From contig BMSM01000009.1 of the NCBI GenBank assembly GCA_014649155.1, positions 1-64,000 on the forward strand: DNA of 64,000 nt, in the 5' to 3' direction. Of the stretch, positions 8,247 through 16,781 are shown piece after piece. The number at the start of each line of letters is the position of its first letter. The stretch's first letter is position 1. Both the position numbers and the translations under genes were made by a program. The notes beneath the pieces are model-generated. The model was not told where the DNA came from. It saw only the letters and a program-made list of their open reading frames with translations, and ran no database searches. Source of the stretch: Streptomyces griseoviridis. GTDB taxonomy: Bacteria > Actinomycetota > Actinomycetes > Streptomycetales > Streptomycetaceae.

Positions 8247-8287
8247 ACCGGAGCGGGCCCCGCTTCACCGGCGGGGCCCGCTCCGGT
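8247..8287. terminator. Bidirectional terminator between chpC and DUF5703 gene
   Basis: A perfect 17-bp stem (8247-8263 with 8271-8287) with a 7-base loop lies between two convergent genes. Confidence 0.8.
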
Positions 8288-8312
8288 TCGGCCGTCACCG
8301 GCCCGGTCCCGC

Positions 8313-8501
8313 TCACCAGGTGGCGCGCACCTGTCGGATGATCCGACGGCGCAGCCGCACCCTGCGACTGCCGTCGCGCAGCAGGCTCAGGCGGTACAAC
8401 TCCCAGTGTCCGTACTCGGCGTGGTCCGTCAGCAGACGCGCCGTCTCCTTGCGGGAGACCCCGCGCGGCACGTACACGTCGACAAATTCGTATTCCGGCA
8501 T
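8313..8501 (-). CDS. Small DUF5703-family protein
   Basis: This 62-residue, strongly basic protein (MPEYEFVDVYVPRGVSRKE...RRVRLRRRIIRQVRATW) has no membrane segment or signal peptide. It matches what is annotated as DUF5703 in streptomycetes: an acidic/aromatic N-terminus, then HAEYGHWELYRLSLLRDGSR and a basic tail. The function is unknown. It is divergent from the acidic-tailed protein at 8549, and its start lies 47 bases from that start. Confidence 0.75.
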   Translation of the reverse strand: MPEYEFVDVYVPRGVSRKETARLLTDHAEYGHWELYRLSLLRDGSRRVRLRRRIIRQVRATW

Positions 8502-8548
8502 CGCATCTATTGTGCGGGCTGGGGCCCGGTACGGATAGCGTCTGCTGT

Positions 8549-9331
8549 ATGTCTGATGCTGTGCAGCCCACCGCTGCCGAGGTACGCGCCGCCGCCGAGG
8601 CGGTCAAGGCCGCGCTCGACCGTCATCTGGCCGCGGTCGAACGACGCTCGGGGGACGACGACCCGGCCGTCTACGAGGCGTTCAACCAGGTGGCGGCGGC
8701 CGCCGAGGCGTACGACGAGCTGCTCTACGACCGTTACGACGAGGTCACCCCCTTCGAGATCCCCGCGGCGGAGGACGAGCTGCCCCCGTACACGGGCCCC
8801 GAGGAACCGAACGCGCTGAGCGTGCTGATCCGCCGTGACTACGCGGTGGTGGAACCGCAGCGGCTGCTGGCCCAGGCCCGGCGGGTCGAGGCGGCGGACG
8901 ACGACCGTGCGTCCGGCACGGGAGCCTCCGGTACGGTGCACGGTGCGCTGGGGCTGCTCTTCGGCGAGTTCGAACCCGACGAGGTCGCTTCCCGGCACAA
9001 GGAGTTCGGCCTCGAGGAGGGCGACTCCACGCTGTGGGTGACGGCGGCGGACGAACCGGCCGAAGCCGGCGAGTGGCTGGAGGCGCCGTTCGAACACGTC
9101 GATCCCCAGCGGGTGGTGTGCCGCTTCGACGTCAGCGCGGTCTTCGACGACGACGCTGACGACGATTTCGATGACGACCTCGATGACGAGGCGGGCGATG
9201 TGGAGGACGTAGTGGACCAGGTGGACGACGAGATGGTCGAGCTCGACACCGACGTGGACGAGGCCGACGAGGCCGGGGAAGAGGAACTGGACGAGGACGA
9301 CGAGCTGGAGCGGCTGGACGCGGACCGCTGA
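8549..9331 (+). CDS. Conserved hypothetical protein with highly acidic C-terminus
   Basis: This 260-residue protein has no recognised catalytic motif. The N-terminal part (about 1-70) is predicted helical (AAEVRAAAEAVKAALDRHL). The middle (about 85-200) contains SVLIRRDYAVVEPQRLLAQA and a substrate-free alpha/beta-looking segment. The last 70 residues are almost entirely Asp/Glu (DDDADDDFDDDLDDE and EEELDEDDELERLDADR). The acidic tail may mimic nucleic acid or mediate protein contacts, but this is only inference. The ATG at 8549 has TAGCGT 7 bases before it and no ribosome-binding site, so it may be leaderless. Confidence 0.75.
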   Translation: MSDAVQPTAAEVRAAAEAVKAALDRHLAAVERRSGDDDPAVYEAFNQVAAAAEAYDELLYDRYDEVTPFEIPAAEDELPPYTGPEEPNALSVLIRRDYAVVEPQRLLAQARRVEAADDDRASGTGASGTVHGALGLLFGEFEPDEVASRHKEFGLEEGDSTLWVTAADEPAEAGEWLEAPFEHVDPQRVVCRFDVSAVFDDDADDDFDDDLDDEAGDVEDVVDQVDDEMVELDTDVDEADEAGEEELDEDDELERLDADR

Positions 9332-9377
9332 GCGGACCGCGCTGACGCCGGCCCGCTGAGAGGGCCGAGAGAACCGT

Positions 9378-9419
9378 GACGGCGGTGGCCCCGGGAGGTT
9401 TCCCGGGGCCACCGCCGTC
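9378..9419. terminator. Strong bidirectional terminator
   Basis: A perfect 19-bp stem (9378-9396 with 9401-9419) with loop GGTT lies between the convergent acidic-tail gene and the RecD-like gene. Confidence 0.8.
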
Positions 9420-9437
9420 GTCGTAGCGGCTCCCCCC

Positions 9438-12020
9438 TCAGTCCTCCGCCGGGGCCTGCGGGGCGAGCAGGACCGGCAGACGTGTCGTCCGTGGCTTGCC
9501 CGGGACCTCGGCCACGGCCCGGGGCAGCGCCTGGTCCACGCCGTGGACGACGGACAGATGGCGCTCCGCCCGGCCGAACGCCGTGTACACCCAGGGCCGG
9601 CTGAGCGTCTGCGCCGCGTCACCGGGCAGGACCACGACCACCGCGGGCCACCGGCCGCCGGCCGCCTGGTGCGCGGTCAGCGCCCAGCCGTGCCGGACCC
9701 GGCTCTCCACCTGGTCCCTCGGGACGACGACCGCGGTCCCGTCCGCGCAGGACAGGCGCAGCCCCTCCGCGTCGGCCCCCGTCACCCGGCCCGGCAGCGT
9801 ACGGCCCGGCACGGGGGAGTGGACGACCAGGTCGCCCGGGTCGAAGCCGCCGAAGCGGCCCGGCCCCGGGTTGAGCCGCTCCTTGAGCGCCGCGTTGAGC
9901 GCCCGGGTGCCGGCCGGGCCACCGTGCCCCGGCGTGATCACCCGGGTCTCCTCGGCGGGCACGCCGAACGCCCGGGGCACCGAGTCCGAGACCAGCTGCA
10001 CGGTGCGGTGCACGGCCTCGCCCGGCTCCCGCACCGGCACGATCACGATCTCCTTGCCCGGCGCCTCGACCTGGGTCAGCTCGCCGGCGCCGATGCCGGA
10101 GACCAGCTCGCCCAGCGGGCCGGGGTCCGGTCGCCGGGAGGCGATCTGCGGGCAGATCCGGGCCGCCAGCAGATCGGCGAAGACCCGTCCGGGTCCTGCC
10201 GACCACAGCACCGCCGGGTCGCCGGACAGCACCAGCCGCGCCCCGTCCGGCAGGGACTCGGTCAGCAGGGCCGCCGCCTCCACGTCCAGCTGCGGCGCGT
10301 CCACCACGACGAGCAGGTCCAGGTCGAGCGCGCCCTCCGGGTCCCGTCCGGGCCCCTCGGCCCCGGCGAGCAACCCCGCGACGGTGGCGACCGGCGGGGC
10401 CGCCGCTCCGGGGGCATCCTCACCGGGTGCGCACAGGGCGGCGAAGCGGAGCCGGCCGAGCGGTCCGGGCGCGCAGGCCCAGGCGCGCAGGCCCAGCCCG
10501 CGCGCGGCGCGCAGCAGGGCGGCGGGCTCCGCCAGGGCCGCCTCCCCGCCGGTGTGCAGCACCAGGCCGTGTTCCGCGACGGCGCGGACCAGCTCGGCGG
10601 CCGACCCCCGCGCCGAGGCCGCGGCCCGCTCCCAGTCCTCCGGGGAACCGTCCTGCTTCGGCACCGACCCGGCCAGCCGGGCCAGGCCGTCGGCCAGGCT
10701 CTCCTCGGCGAGCGCGTACCGCTCCAGGCCGATCAGCACCCGGACGGGCCGCTCCTCCTCGGCCTCGTCCTCGCCGTCCTCCGCGCCCCGGGCCGCCCGG
10801 GGCGCGGGCGCGCCGGGCTCCTCCAGGGCGTCCTGGAAGGCCAGGGCCTCGCCCTCGGCGAGGGTGCTCCGCACGGCGGCGTCCGGGTCCGGCACGCCGC
10901 GCTGGGCGAGCGTCGCCGTGAGCCTCGGCAGCTCCAGGGCGGTGTGCCCGGCCAGCGCCGCCTGCTCCAGGAGCCAGCCGGTGACGGCCCGCCCCCGGCG
11001 CTCGTCGTCCGGGCGGCAGTCGGCGCCGAGCAGCGCCCGCGCGAAGCCGTCGGCCTGCTCCGGCCGCACCCCGGGCACCCGCAGCAACTGCCAGGGGTCG
11101 GCCCCCAGCATCTCGTCGGCGCCCTCGCCCAGCGCCGCGGCGGCGGCCGGGGCGAGCGTCTCGGGGGCGCCGCCCCGGGCCAGTACCCGCCGCACGGCCT
11201 GCACGCTCTCCGGGGCGGGTGCCGGGGCCGCACCGGGGGCACGCCCGGGCACCGGCACGTCCCGGCGGACCGGTCCGGGCTCGGGGGCGGGGCGGCGGGG
11301 GGCGGGCTCCGGGTCGGCGAAGACCGTCGCCACCGGCTTGGCGCCGCTCTCCACGGCCCGGACCGCGGCGAGCAGGTCGGCCGCGGTGCCGCTGAGCTTC
11401 GCCCCGGCGGTGACCGGCCCCTTCCGCTCCGCCTTGCGCCGCTCGATCCGCTCCCGCTCCAGCCGCTGCGCGGCCAGCTCGGCCTCGGCCTCGGACAACT
11501 GCTTGCCCCCGGCGCCCTCCGCGCCGCCCGCCTCCGCCGCCCCGGCCCCCGCCTCGGCTTCCGAGTTTCCGTCGGCCACCACGCCGCCCGGCGTCACGGC
11601 GCCCGCCTCCGTACCGTCCCCGGGACCCTCGGCGCCGCCCGTGGCCTCGGCTTCCGAGGTCCCGTCCGCCGGCGCCTCCGCCCCGTCCGCCGGCGTGGCG
11701 TCCCCGGCCCCTGTGCCGTCCCCGGCCTCGGCTTCCGAGTTTCCGCCGGCCACCACGCCGCCCGGCGTCACGGCGCCCGCCTCCGTACCGTCCCCGGGAC
11801 CCTCGGCGCCGCCCGTGGCCTCGGCTTCCGAGGTCCCGTCCGCCGGCGCCTCCGCCCCGTCCGCCGGCGTCGCGTCCCCGGCCCCCGTGCCGTCCGCGGT
11901 CTCCGCCTCCGTACCGTCCCCGGCCCCCGTGCCGTCCGCGGTCTCCGCCTCCGTACCGTCCCCGGCCTCCGCGACGTCCGCGGGGTTCTCGGCGGGCTCG
12001 GGCCCGGGCTCCGTGCTCAC
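9438..12020 (-). CDS. RecD-like HhH protein with degenerate ATPase motifs
   Basis: This 860-residue protein has three parts. Residues 1-165 are a low-complexity Ala/Gly/Glu/Thr region containing tandem repeats. Residues of about 270-420 are helical and match the helix-hairpin-helix/N-terminal part of RecD2-type helicases (LGADPWQLLRVPGVRPEQAD and similar). The rest follows the RecD2 motor layout, but key motifs are lost. Where RecD2 has GGPGTGKT there is LHTGGEAALAEPAAL (about 485-500). Walker B is DLLVVVDAPQLDVE instead of DE (about 565-580). The late motifs survive only in outline (WALTAHQAAGGRWPAVVVV and YTAFGRAERHLSVVH). It therefore looks unable to hydrolyse ATP. The GTG start overlaps the stop of the aldo-keto reductase gene (GTGA), so the two are coupled. 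Confidence 0.75.
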   Translation of the reverse strand: MSTEPGPEPAENPADVAEAGDGTEAETADGTGAGDGTEAETADGTGAGDATPADGAEAPADGTSEAEATGGAEGPGDGTEAGAVTPGGVVAGGNSEAEAGDGTGAGDATPADGAEAPADGTSEAEATGGAEGPGDGTEAGAVTPGGVVADGNSEAEAGAGAAEAGGAEGAGGKQLSEAEAELAAQRLERERIERRKAERKGPVTAGAKLSGTAADLLAAVRAVESGAKPVATVFADPEPAPRRPAPEPGPVRRDVPVPGRAPGAAPAPAPESVQAVRRVLARGGAPETLAPAAAAALGEGADEMLGADPWQLLRVPGVRPEQADGFARALLGADCRPDDERRGRAVTGWLLEQAALAGHTALELPRLTATLAQRGVPDPDAAVRSTLAEGEALAFQDALEEPGAPAPRAARGAEDGEDEAEEERPVRVLIGLERYALAEESLADGLARLAGSVPKQDGSPEDWERAAASARGSAAELVRAVAEHGLVLHTGGEAALAEPAALLRAARGLGLRAWACAPGPLGRLRFAALCAPGEDAPGAAAPPVATVAGLLAGAEGPGRDPEGALDLDLLVVVDAPQLDVEAAALLTESLPDGARLVLSGDPAVLWSAGPGRVFADLLAARICPQIASRRPDPGPLGELVSGIGAGELTQVEAPGKEIVIVPVREPGEAVHRTVQLVSDSVPRAFGVPAEETRVITPGHGGPAGTRALNAALKERLNPGPGRFGGFDPGDLVVHSPVPGRTLPGRVTGADAEGLRLSCADGTAVVVPRDQVESRVRHGWALTAHQAAGGRWPAVVVVLPGDAAQTLSRPWVYTAFGRAERHLSVVHGVDQALPRAVAEVPGKPRTTRLPVLLAPQAPAED
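11551..11898 (-). repeat. 174-bp tandem duplication within the RecD-like gene
   Basis: Two nearly identical in-frame copies, 11551-11724 and 11725-11898, encode 58-residue units (about residues 99-157 and 41-98) of an Ala/Gly/Thr/Glu-rich linker. A shorter 42-bp unit is repeated just beyond (about 11881-11964). The near-identity suggests recent expansion. Confidence 0.85.
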
Positions 12021-13000
12021 AGCGTGCTCCAGTCGTGATCGGGATAGCGGTGCACGGGCTCCGACACGTCGTCCAGCGCCCGGCAGATCTCGTCAGGAAG
12101 ACTAAGCGCCTCCACTGACAACGCGGCCGTGAGCTGCCGTGCGTTGCGCGCGCCCACGATCGGCGCGGCCACCCCGGGGCGGTCCCGGACCCAGGCGAGG
12201 GCGACCTGGAGCGGGGTCACCGCGAGCCCGTCCGCCGCCGTGGCCACCGCGTCCACGATGCGCGCGGCGTCGTCGTCGAGGTAGGGCGCGACGAAGGGGG
12301 CCATGTGCTCGGACGCCCCGCGCGAGTCGGACGGCGTCCCGGTGCGGTACTTGCCGGTGAGCACGCCGCGCCCCAGCGGCGAGGAGGGCAGCAGTCCGAT
12401 GCCGAGGTCGAGGGCGGCGGGCAGCACCTCCCGCTCGACCCCGCGCTGCACCAGCGAGTACTCCAGCTGCGTGCTCGCCAGCCGGTTCCGCACGCCCGGC
12501 GCCGCCAGCTGCCAGGTCGCCGCCTTGGCGAGCTGCCAGCCGCAGAAGTTGGACACCCCCGCGTAACGGGCGCGTCCGCTGCTCACCGCGAGGTCCAGGG
12601 CGTGCAGCGTCTCCTCCAGCGGCGTGTACGGGTCGTAGGCGTGGACGTGCCACACGTCGACGTACTCGGTGCCGAGCCGGGAGAGCGAGGCGTCCAGCGC
12701 GGAGAGCAGATGGCCGCGCGAGCCGTCGGAGCGCCGGTCGGGGTCGGGCACGCTGCCGGCCTTGGTCGAGATCACCAGGTCCCGGCGCGGCACCAGGCCC
12801 TCCATGAGCCGGCCCAGCAGGTACTCGGCCTCCCCGTCGCCGTACACGTCCGCCGTGTCGACCAGCGTGCCGCCCGCTTCCCAGAAGGTCTTCAGGCACT
12901 CCGCGGCGTCGTGCTCGTCGGTGTCGCGTCCCCAGGTCAGGGTGCCCAGACCGATACGGGACACGCGCAGGCCGGTGCGGCCGAGATGCCTCTGCTCCAT
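12017..13000 (-). CDS. Aldo/keto reductase
   Basis: This 327-residue TIM-barrel NADPH oxidoreductase has the catalytic tetrad visible as Asp/Tyr in TLVDTADVYGDGEAEYLLG, Lys in LVISTKAGS and His in DVWHVHAYDPYTPLEETL. The NADPH-binding end is PIVGARNARQL. It belongs to the general AKR/YajO-like group; the physiological substrate is unknown. It starts at ATG 13000 (MEQRHLGRTGLRVSRIGLGT) and ends overlapping the start of the RecD-like gene by 4 bases. The two are therefore co-transcribed, although no functional link is obvious. It diverges from the F420-dependent oxidoreductase gene across 112 bp. Confidence 0.9.
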   Translation of the reverse strand: MEQRHLGRTGLRVSRIGLGTLTWGRDTDEHDAAECLKTFWEAGGTLVDTADVYGDGEAEYLLGRLMEGLVPRRDLVISTKAGSVPDPDRRSDGSRGHLLSALDASLSRLGTEYVDVWHVHAYDPYTPLEETLHALDLAVSSGRARYAGVSNFCGWQLAKAATWQLAAPGVRNRLASTQLEYSLVQRGVEREVLPAALDLGIGLLPSSPLGRGVLTGKYRTGTPSDSRGASEHMAPFVAPYLDDDAARIVDAVATAADGLAVTPLQVALAWVRDRPGVAAPIVGARNARQLTAALSVEALSLPDEICRALDDVSEPVHRYPDHDWSTL

Positions 13001-13112
13001 GGACGCCGAGATTACTGGCCACGGCTTCCCCTGTGGGGCCCTGTGGACAACCGGACCGCCCGCGCTAAGGTCGGACCACCAGGGACGTTACTGATCAGTA
13101 AGGGGATCGGCC

Positions 13113-14168
13113 ATGCAGCTCGGGATCAACCTCGGCTACTGGGGCGGTGGGATGGACGCGGACAATCTGGCCGTCGCCCAGGAGGCCGACCGCCTCGGCT
13201 ACGCCGTCTGCTGGGCCGCGGAGGCGTACGGCTCCGACGCCGCCACCGTGCTCACCTGGGTCGCCGCCCAGACCGAGCGCATCGACGTCGGCTCGGCCAT
13301 CTTCCAGATCCCGGCCCGCCAGCCGGCCATGACCGCGATGACCGCCGCCACCCTCGACTCCCTCTCCGGCGGCCGGTTCCGCCTGGGCCTCGGCGTCTCC
13401 GGCCCCCAGGTCTCCGAGGGCTGGTACGGGGTGAAGTTCGACAAGCCGCTCTCCCGGACCCGCGAGTACGTGGAGATCGTCCGCAAGGCCATGTCCCGCG
13501 AACGCCTCGCCCACGAAGGCGAGCACTGGACGCTGCCGCTGCCCGGCGGCCCCGGCAAGCCGATCAAGCTCACGGTCCACCCCCAGCGTGAGCACATCCC
13601 GCTGTACATCGCCGCGATCGGCCCGAAGAACCTGGAGCAGACCGGCGAGATCGCCGACGGCGCGCTGCTCATCTTCCCGTCCGCCGAGCACCTGGAGGAG
13701 ACCGCGATCCGCCCCCTGCGCGCCGGACGCGAGAAGGCGGGCAAGTCCCTCGACGGCTTCGACGTCTGCCCGACCGTCCCGCTCGCCCTCGGCGACGACG
13801 GCGACCTCGCCGCGCTCGCCGACACCTTCCGCCCGTACACCGCGCTGTACGTCGGCGGCATGGGCAGCCGGAAGCAGAACTTCTACAACCGGCTCGCCCA
13901 GCGCATGGGGTACGAGAAGGAGGCCGTCGAGATCCAGGACAAGTACCTGGCCGGCGACAAGGAGGGTGCCGCCGCGGCGGTACCGCACGAGCTGATCGAC
14001 AAGACGACCCTGCTCGGCTCGGTGGACCGCATCGCCGACCGGATGCGGGCCTACGCGGCGGCCGGCGTCACCACCCTGACGCTGGCCCCCGCAGGCTTCA
14101 CGCTGGACGAGCGGATCGCCGCCCTGCGGGCCGGCACCGAGGCCCTGGAGCGGGCCGGGCTGGCGTAG
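13113..14168 (+). CDS. LLM-class F420-dependent oxidoreductase
   Basis: This 351-residue luciferase-like TIM barrel starts MQLGINLGYWGGGMDADNLA. The F420-type signatures are ADRLGYAVCWAAEAYGSDAA, SAIFQIPARQPAMTAMTAAT and GGRFRLGLGVSGPQVSEGWYG, and a phosphate-binding end lies near VTTLTLAPAGFTLDERIAAL. Proteins of this group use coenzyme F420, an actinobacterial deazaflavin, to reduce or oxidise small molecules; the substrate is unknown. It is monocistronic, followed by a terminator. Confidence 0.88.
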   Translation: MQLGINLGYWGGGMDADNLAVAQEADRLGYAVCWAAEAYGSDAATVLTWVAAQTERIDVGSAIFQIPARQPAMTAMTAATLDSLSGGRFRLGLGVSGPQVSEGWYGVKFDKPLSRTREYVEIVRKAMSRERLAHEGEHWTLPLPGGPGKPIKLTVHPQREHIPLYIAAIGPKNLEQTGEIADGALLIFPSAEHLEETAIRPLRAGREKAGKSLDGFDVCPTVPLALGDDGDLAALADTFRPYTALYVGGMGSRKQNFYNRLAQRMGYEKEAVEIQDKYLAGDKEGAAAAVPHELIDKTTLLGSVDRIADRMRAYAAAGVTTLTLAPAGFTLDERIAALRAGTEALERAGLA

Positions 14169-14185
14169 GGCCGGGAAGAGGTTCC

Positions 14186-14228
14186 ACGGCCGTGGTGGGG
14201 GCTCGGGGGTCTTCCCCGCCACGGCCGT
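14186..14228. terminator. Terminator after the F420-dependent oxidoreductase gene
   Basis: A 15-bp stem with one G-T wobble (14186-14200 with 14214-14228) and a 13-base loop lies 17 bases past the stop. Confidence 0.65.
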
Positions 14229-14389
14229 CACGGGGAACAACGCGCCCGCGCGCACGGGGTTACGCCCGCTTCCGGGCCCTCCCCGTCCGTCGTTCGGCGC
14301 AGTCGCCCGGCACACCTGTTGCCGTCCCCCGGGGTCCGCACTTGACTCGTTCTCCGCAGCACCTTGCTGAGGCGGAGAGGTGACCGGTC

Positions 14390-15178
14390 ATGCTGTCGGC
14401 CAAGAGTCTGTTCCAGGAGATCCTCGACCACGACGAGTCGTTCCGGCTGTTCTGCTCCATCGCGGCCGGCGGGGAGTCGCAGGGCGGCTGGGAGAACGGA
14501 CGGATCGCCGCCCTCGTACCGGAGAGCGAGCGCGCCCTGGCCCCCAGGATCGCCCGGCACGGCGCGGACGAGGACAAGCACGGCCGCATCTTCCAGGCGC
14601 TGCTGAGGAAGCGCGGCCTGGAACCCGTCGCCGTACCCCCCGAGACGGACTACACCGCGCTCCTGGAGCGGCGCGGCATCGGCCTCGCCCACGACAGGCT
14701 CAGGGCCGACCGGCCGCTGACCGTGCCGGACCTCGTCACCTACCTCGCGCACAGCAGGGTCACCGAGCAGCGGGCGGCCGAGCAGATGGCCCTGCTCCGC
14801 CGGTACTTCGCCGACCACCCGGACATCGGCCGGGCGGTGCGGATGATCTCCGCCGACGAGGACAACCACCTCGCCTACTCCCACGAGGAACTGCTCCGCC
14901 TCGCCGCCGCCGGACACGGCCGGCTCATCCAGCGCACCCTGCGGGCGTGCGCGCTCGCCGAGATCGCCGTCCACCGGGACGTCAGCCTCGCCGTGATGGC
15001 GCGCATGGGCCGCATCCTCGGCTGGCCGCGGGCCCGGTCCGCCGCGCTCGCCGCGGGCATCCGCGCGGTGTACGCCTACGAGCGGCTCGGCGGCTGGCGC
15101 CGGATGGTGACCCTGCGGATGCCCGAACGCCGCGACGCCCTCGGCGGCCCGGCCGCCCCGGCCCCCGAACCCGCCTGA
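14390..15178 (+). CDS. Ferritin-like domain protein
   Basis: This 262-residue all-helical protein has two internal repeats carrying carboxylate/His ligands: ARHGADEDKHGRIFQAL (about residues 63-80) and RMISADEDNHLAYSHEELLR (about 155-174). These match the ExxH di-iron pairs of ferritin-like proteins. There are no signal or membrane segments in the core. The basic C-terminal portion (GRILGWPRARSAALAAGIRA) is not part of the fold. It probably binds iron or acts as a di-iron oxidoreductase; the reaction is unknown. The ATG at 14390 is preceded by GGAGAGG. The mobile elements begin only 22 bp after its stop. Confidence 0.8.
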   Translation: MLSAKSLFQEILDHDESFRLFCSIAAGGESQGGWENGRIAALVPESERALAPRIARHGADEDKHGRIFQALLRKRGLEPVAVPPETDYTALLERRGIGLAHDRLRADRPLTVPDLVTYLAHSRVTEQRAAEQMALLRRYFADHPDIGRAVRMISADEDNHLAYSHEELLRLAAAGHGRLIQRTLRACALAEIAVHRDVSLAVMARMGRILGWPRARSAALAAGIRAVYAYERLGGWRRMVTLRMPERRDALGGPAAPAPEPA

Positions 15179-15200
15179 CGGGGCGGCCGGCCCCCCAGGG

Positions 15201-15378
15201 CCTGTCGTTCGGGCCACGCCGCGGACGCGGGGCCTGGTGCGCGCACCTGCCGCGTTGTCGTCACTCGCCGACGCTCCGCGTCGATTCTTCCTCCGCCTCG
15301 CATCCGCACGCACCAGGCCCCGCTCACCGGCGCGAGGAAGACGCAGCCCATTCCCCGCGACCTGATCCGGACGACAGC
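15201..15378 (+). repeat. MITE-like repeat, copy 1 (178 bp)
   Basis: This 178-bp non-coding element has imperfect terminal inverted repeats: the left end CCTGTCGTTCGGGCCA (15201-15216) mirrors the right end TGATCCGGACGACAGC (15363-15378). The interior is highly similar, base for base, to the copy at 35909-36086, which has the same length. It contains no open frame of note. It ends 4 bp before the CTAG target duplication of the neighbouring IS701-family element. No flanking duplication was recognised. Confidence 0.75.
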
Positions 15379-15436
15379 ACACCTAGTACTCCAGCAGCGG
15401 TTCGTGTCCTGAGCTGCTGAATGTCGTTGTCCTGGT

Positions 15437-16690
15437 ATGGAGGGCATGACTGAAGTCGGTTGCTGGGCTGACGAGTTGGAGTCGGTGTTCGCTCGGGTGG
15501 CGGGCCGGTTCGCTCGGGCGGATCTGCGGTGGCGGATGCGCGACTACGTCCGCGGTCTGCTGGGCCAAGCGGCACGGAAGAACGGCTGGCAGCTCGCGGA
15601 ATGGGCCGGTCACCGCACGCCGGACGGCTTTCAGCGGCTGTTGAACAGCAGTGTCTGGGACGCGGACGCCCTGCGTGACGATGTCCGTGCCTACGTCGGT
15701 GAGTCCCTTGGCCTCAATGGAGTGTTGATCATTGACGACACCGGGTTCATCAAGAAGGGCACCACCTCGGCCGGGGTCGGCCGGCAGTACACCGGCACCT
15801 CGGGAAAGATCGACAACTGCCAGATCGGGGTGTTCGCCGCCTATGCCACCCGCTCGGGCCGGGCCCTGGTGGACCGGGAGCTCTACCTGCCCAAGGCCTG
15901 GACGTCCGACCGCGCCCGCTGCCGGGCGGCGAAGATCCCCGACGAACGCGGCTTCGCGACCAAGGGAGAGCTGGCCCGGGACATCGTCCGCCGCTGCCTG
16001 GCCGCCGGCCTGCCCGCTGCCTGGGTCACCGCGGACGAGGCCTACGGGCAGGACTGGCACTTCCGCCGCCTGCTCGAGCAGTTCGACGTCGGCTATGTGG
16101 TGGCGGTGCCCAAGTCGCAGCAGATCAAGTCCCTGGCCGGCATCTGGCGCATCGACCAGCTCATCGAGGACGCCCCTGCCGATGCCTGGCGGAGACTCTC
16201 CTGCGGCGACGGCGCCAAGGGCCCGCGCGTCTACGACTGGGCCGCAGCCAAGCTGCCCGCCAATGTCATCTTCGACCCCGACCCGCCGACCCATGACCGC
16301 TGGGTCATGGCTCGCCGCAGCCTGTCCGACCCCGGCGAACTCGCCTACTACCTCGCCTACGCCCCCGTCGGTGTCGAGATCGTCGAGCTGGCCCGCATCG
16401 CAGGCTCCCGCTGGGCGATCGAGGAGTGCTTCCAGGCCGCGAAGAACGAATGCGGCCTCGACCAGTACGAGGTCCGCCGCTATCCCGGCTGGTATCGGCA
16501 CATCACCCTGGCCATGCTCGCCCAGGCGGTCCTGACCGCACTCGCCGCCCAGGCCGGCGGCGAGGCCGCAAAGGGGGCTGCAGAAACGGATCAGCCCTCG
16601 TCCCGCTCACCGTGGCAGAGATCCGGCGGCTCCTGGACACTCTCCTGCCCCACCCACGAAGCGACCACGACCCTGTCGCCCACGCACTGA
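15437..16690 (+). CDS. IS701-family transposase (C-terminus in -1 frame)
   Basis: This DDE_5-type transposase is 417 residues in the zero frame. Catalytic region landmarks are LIIDDTGFIKKGTTSAGVGR (first Asp), AWVTADEAYGQDWHFRRLLE (second Asp) and SRWAIEECFQAAKNECGLDQ (Glu). After LAAQAGGEAAKG the zero frame becomes atypical (Ser/Thr-rich, ending at 16690). The -1 frame instead reads SALVPLTVAEIRRLL and ALKWSAWRRRRQAVARHCHY, the normal basic C-terminus of these proteins, and stops at 16785 inside the flanking CTAG. The switch coincides with A_AAG_GGG at 16570-16576. It is either a 1-base indel or a programmed -1 frameshift. ATG 15446 is an alternative start. Confidence 0.88.
   Translation: MEGMTEVGCWADELESVFARVAGRFARADLRWRMRDYVRGLLGQAARKNGWQLAEWAGHRTPDGFQRLLNSSVWDADALRDDVRAYVGESLGLNGVLIIDDTGFIKKGTTSAGVGRQYTGTSGKIDNCQIGVFAAYATRSGRALVDRELYLPKAWTSDRARCRAAKIPDERGFATKGELARDIVRRCLAAGLPAAWVTADEAYGQDWHFRRLLEQFDVGYVVAVPKSQQIKSLAGIWRIDQLIEDAPADAWRRLSCGDGAKGPRVYDWAAAKLPANVIFDPDPPTHDRWVMARRSLSDPGELAYYLAYAPVGVEIVELARIAGSRWAIEECFQAAKNECGLDQYEVRRYPGWYRHITLAMLAQAVLTALAAQAGGEAAKGAAETDQPSSRSPWQRSGGSWTLSCPTHEATTTLSPTH
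16570..16576 (+). promoter_or_regulatory. Candidate -1 ribosomal frameshift site in transposase
   Basis: A_AAG_GGG fits the X_XXY_YYZ slippery heptamer in register with the zero frame. A -1 slip here joins the transposase core to its expected basic C-terminus (-1 frame, stop 16783-16785). A loss-of-one-base mutation in the same homopolymer would look identical. Confidence 0.45.
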
Positions 16691-16781
16691 AGTGGTCAGC
16701 CTGGAGAAGACGCCGCCAGGCCGTCGCCCGCCACTGCCACTACCGAAAACGCAGCTCAGGACACGAACCGCTGCTGGAGTA

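Larger units (their letters stand above)
15387..16781 (+). mobile_element. IS701-family insertion sequence, complete
   Basis: This 1,395-bp element has perfect 31-bp terminal inverted repeats (15387-15417 and 16751-16781; outer bases TACTCCAGCAGCGGTTCGTG). It is flanked by a 4-bp target duplication CTAG (15383-15386 and 16782-16785), fitting the YTAR target reported for IS701-type elements. It carries one transposase gene whose C-terminus is in the -1 frame. The insertion sits exactly at the stop codon of corA, which reads leftward from 17786. Because the target was duplicated, the corA stop is intact. The perfect ends suggest recent insertion. Confidence 0.92.
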
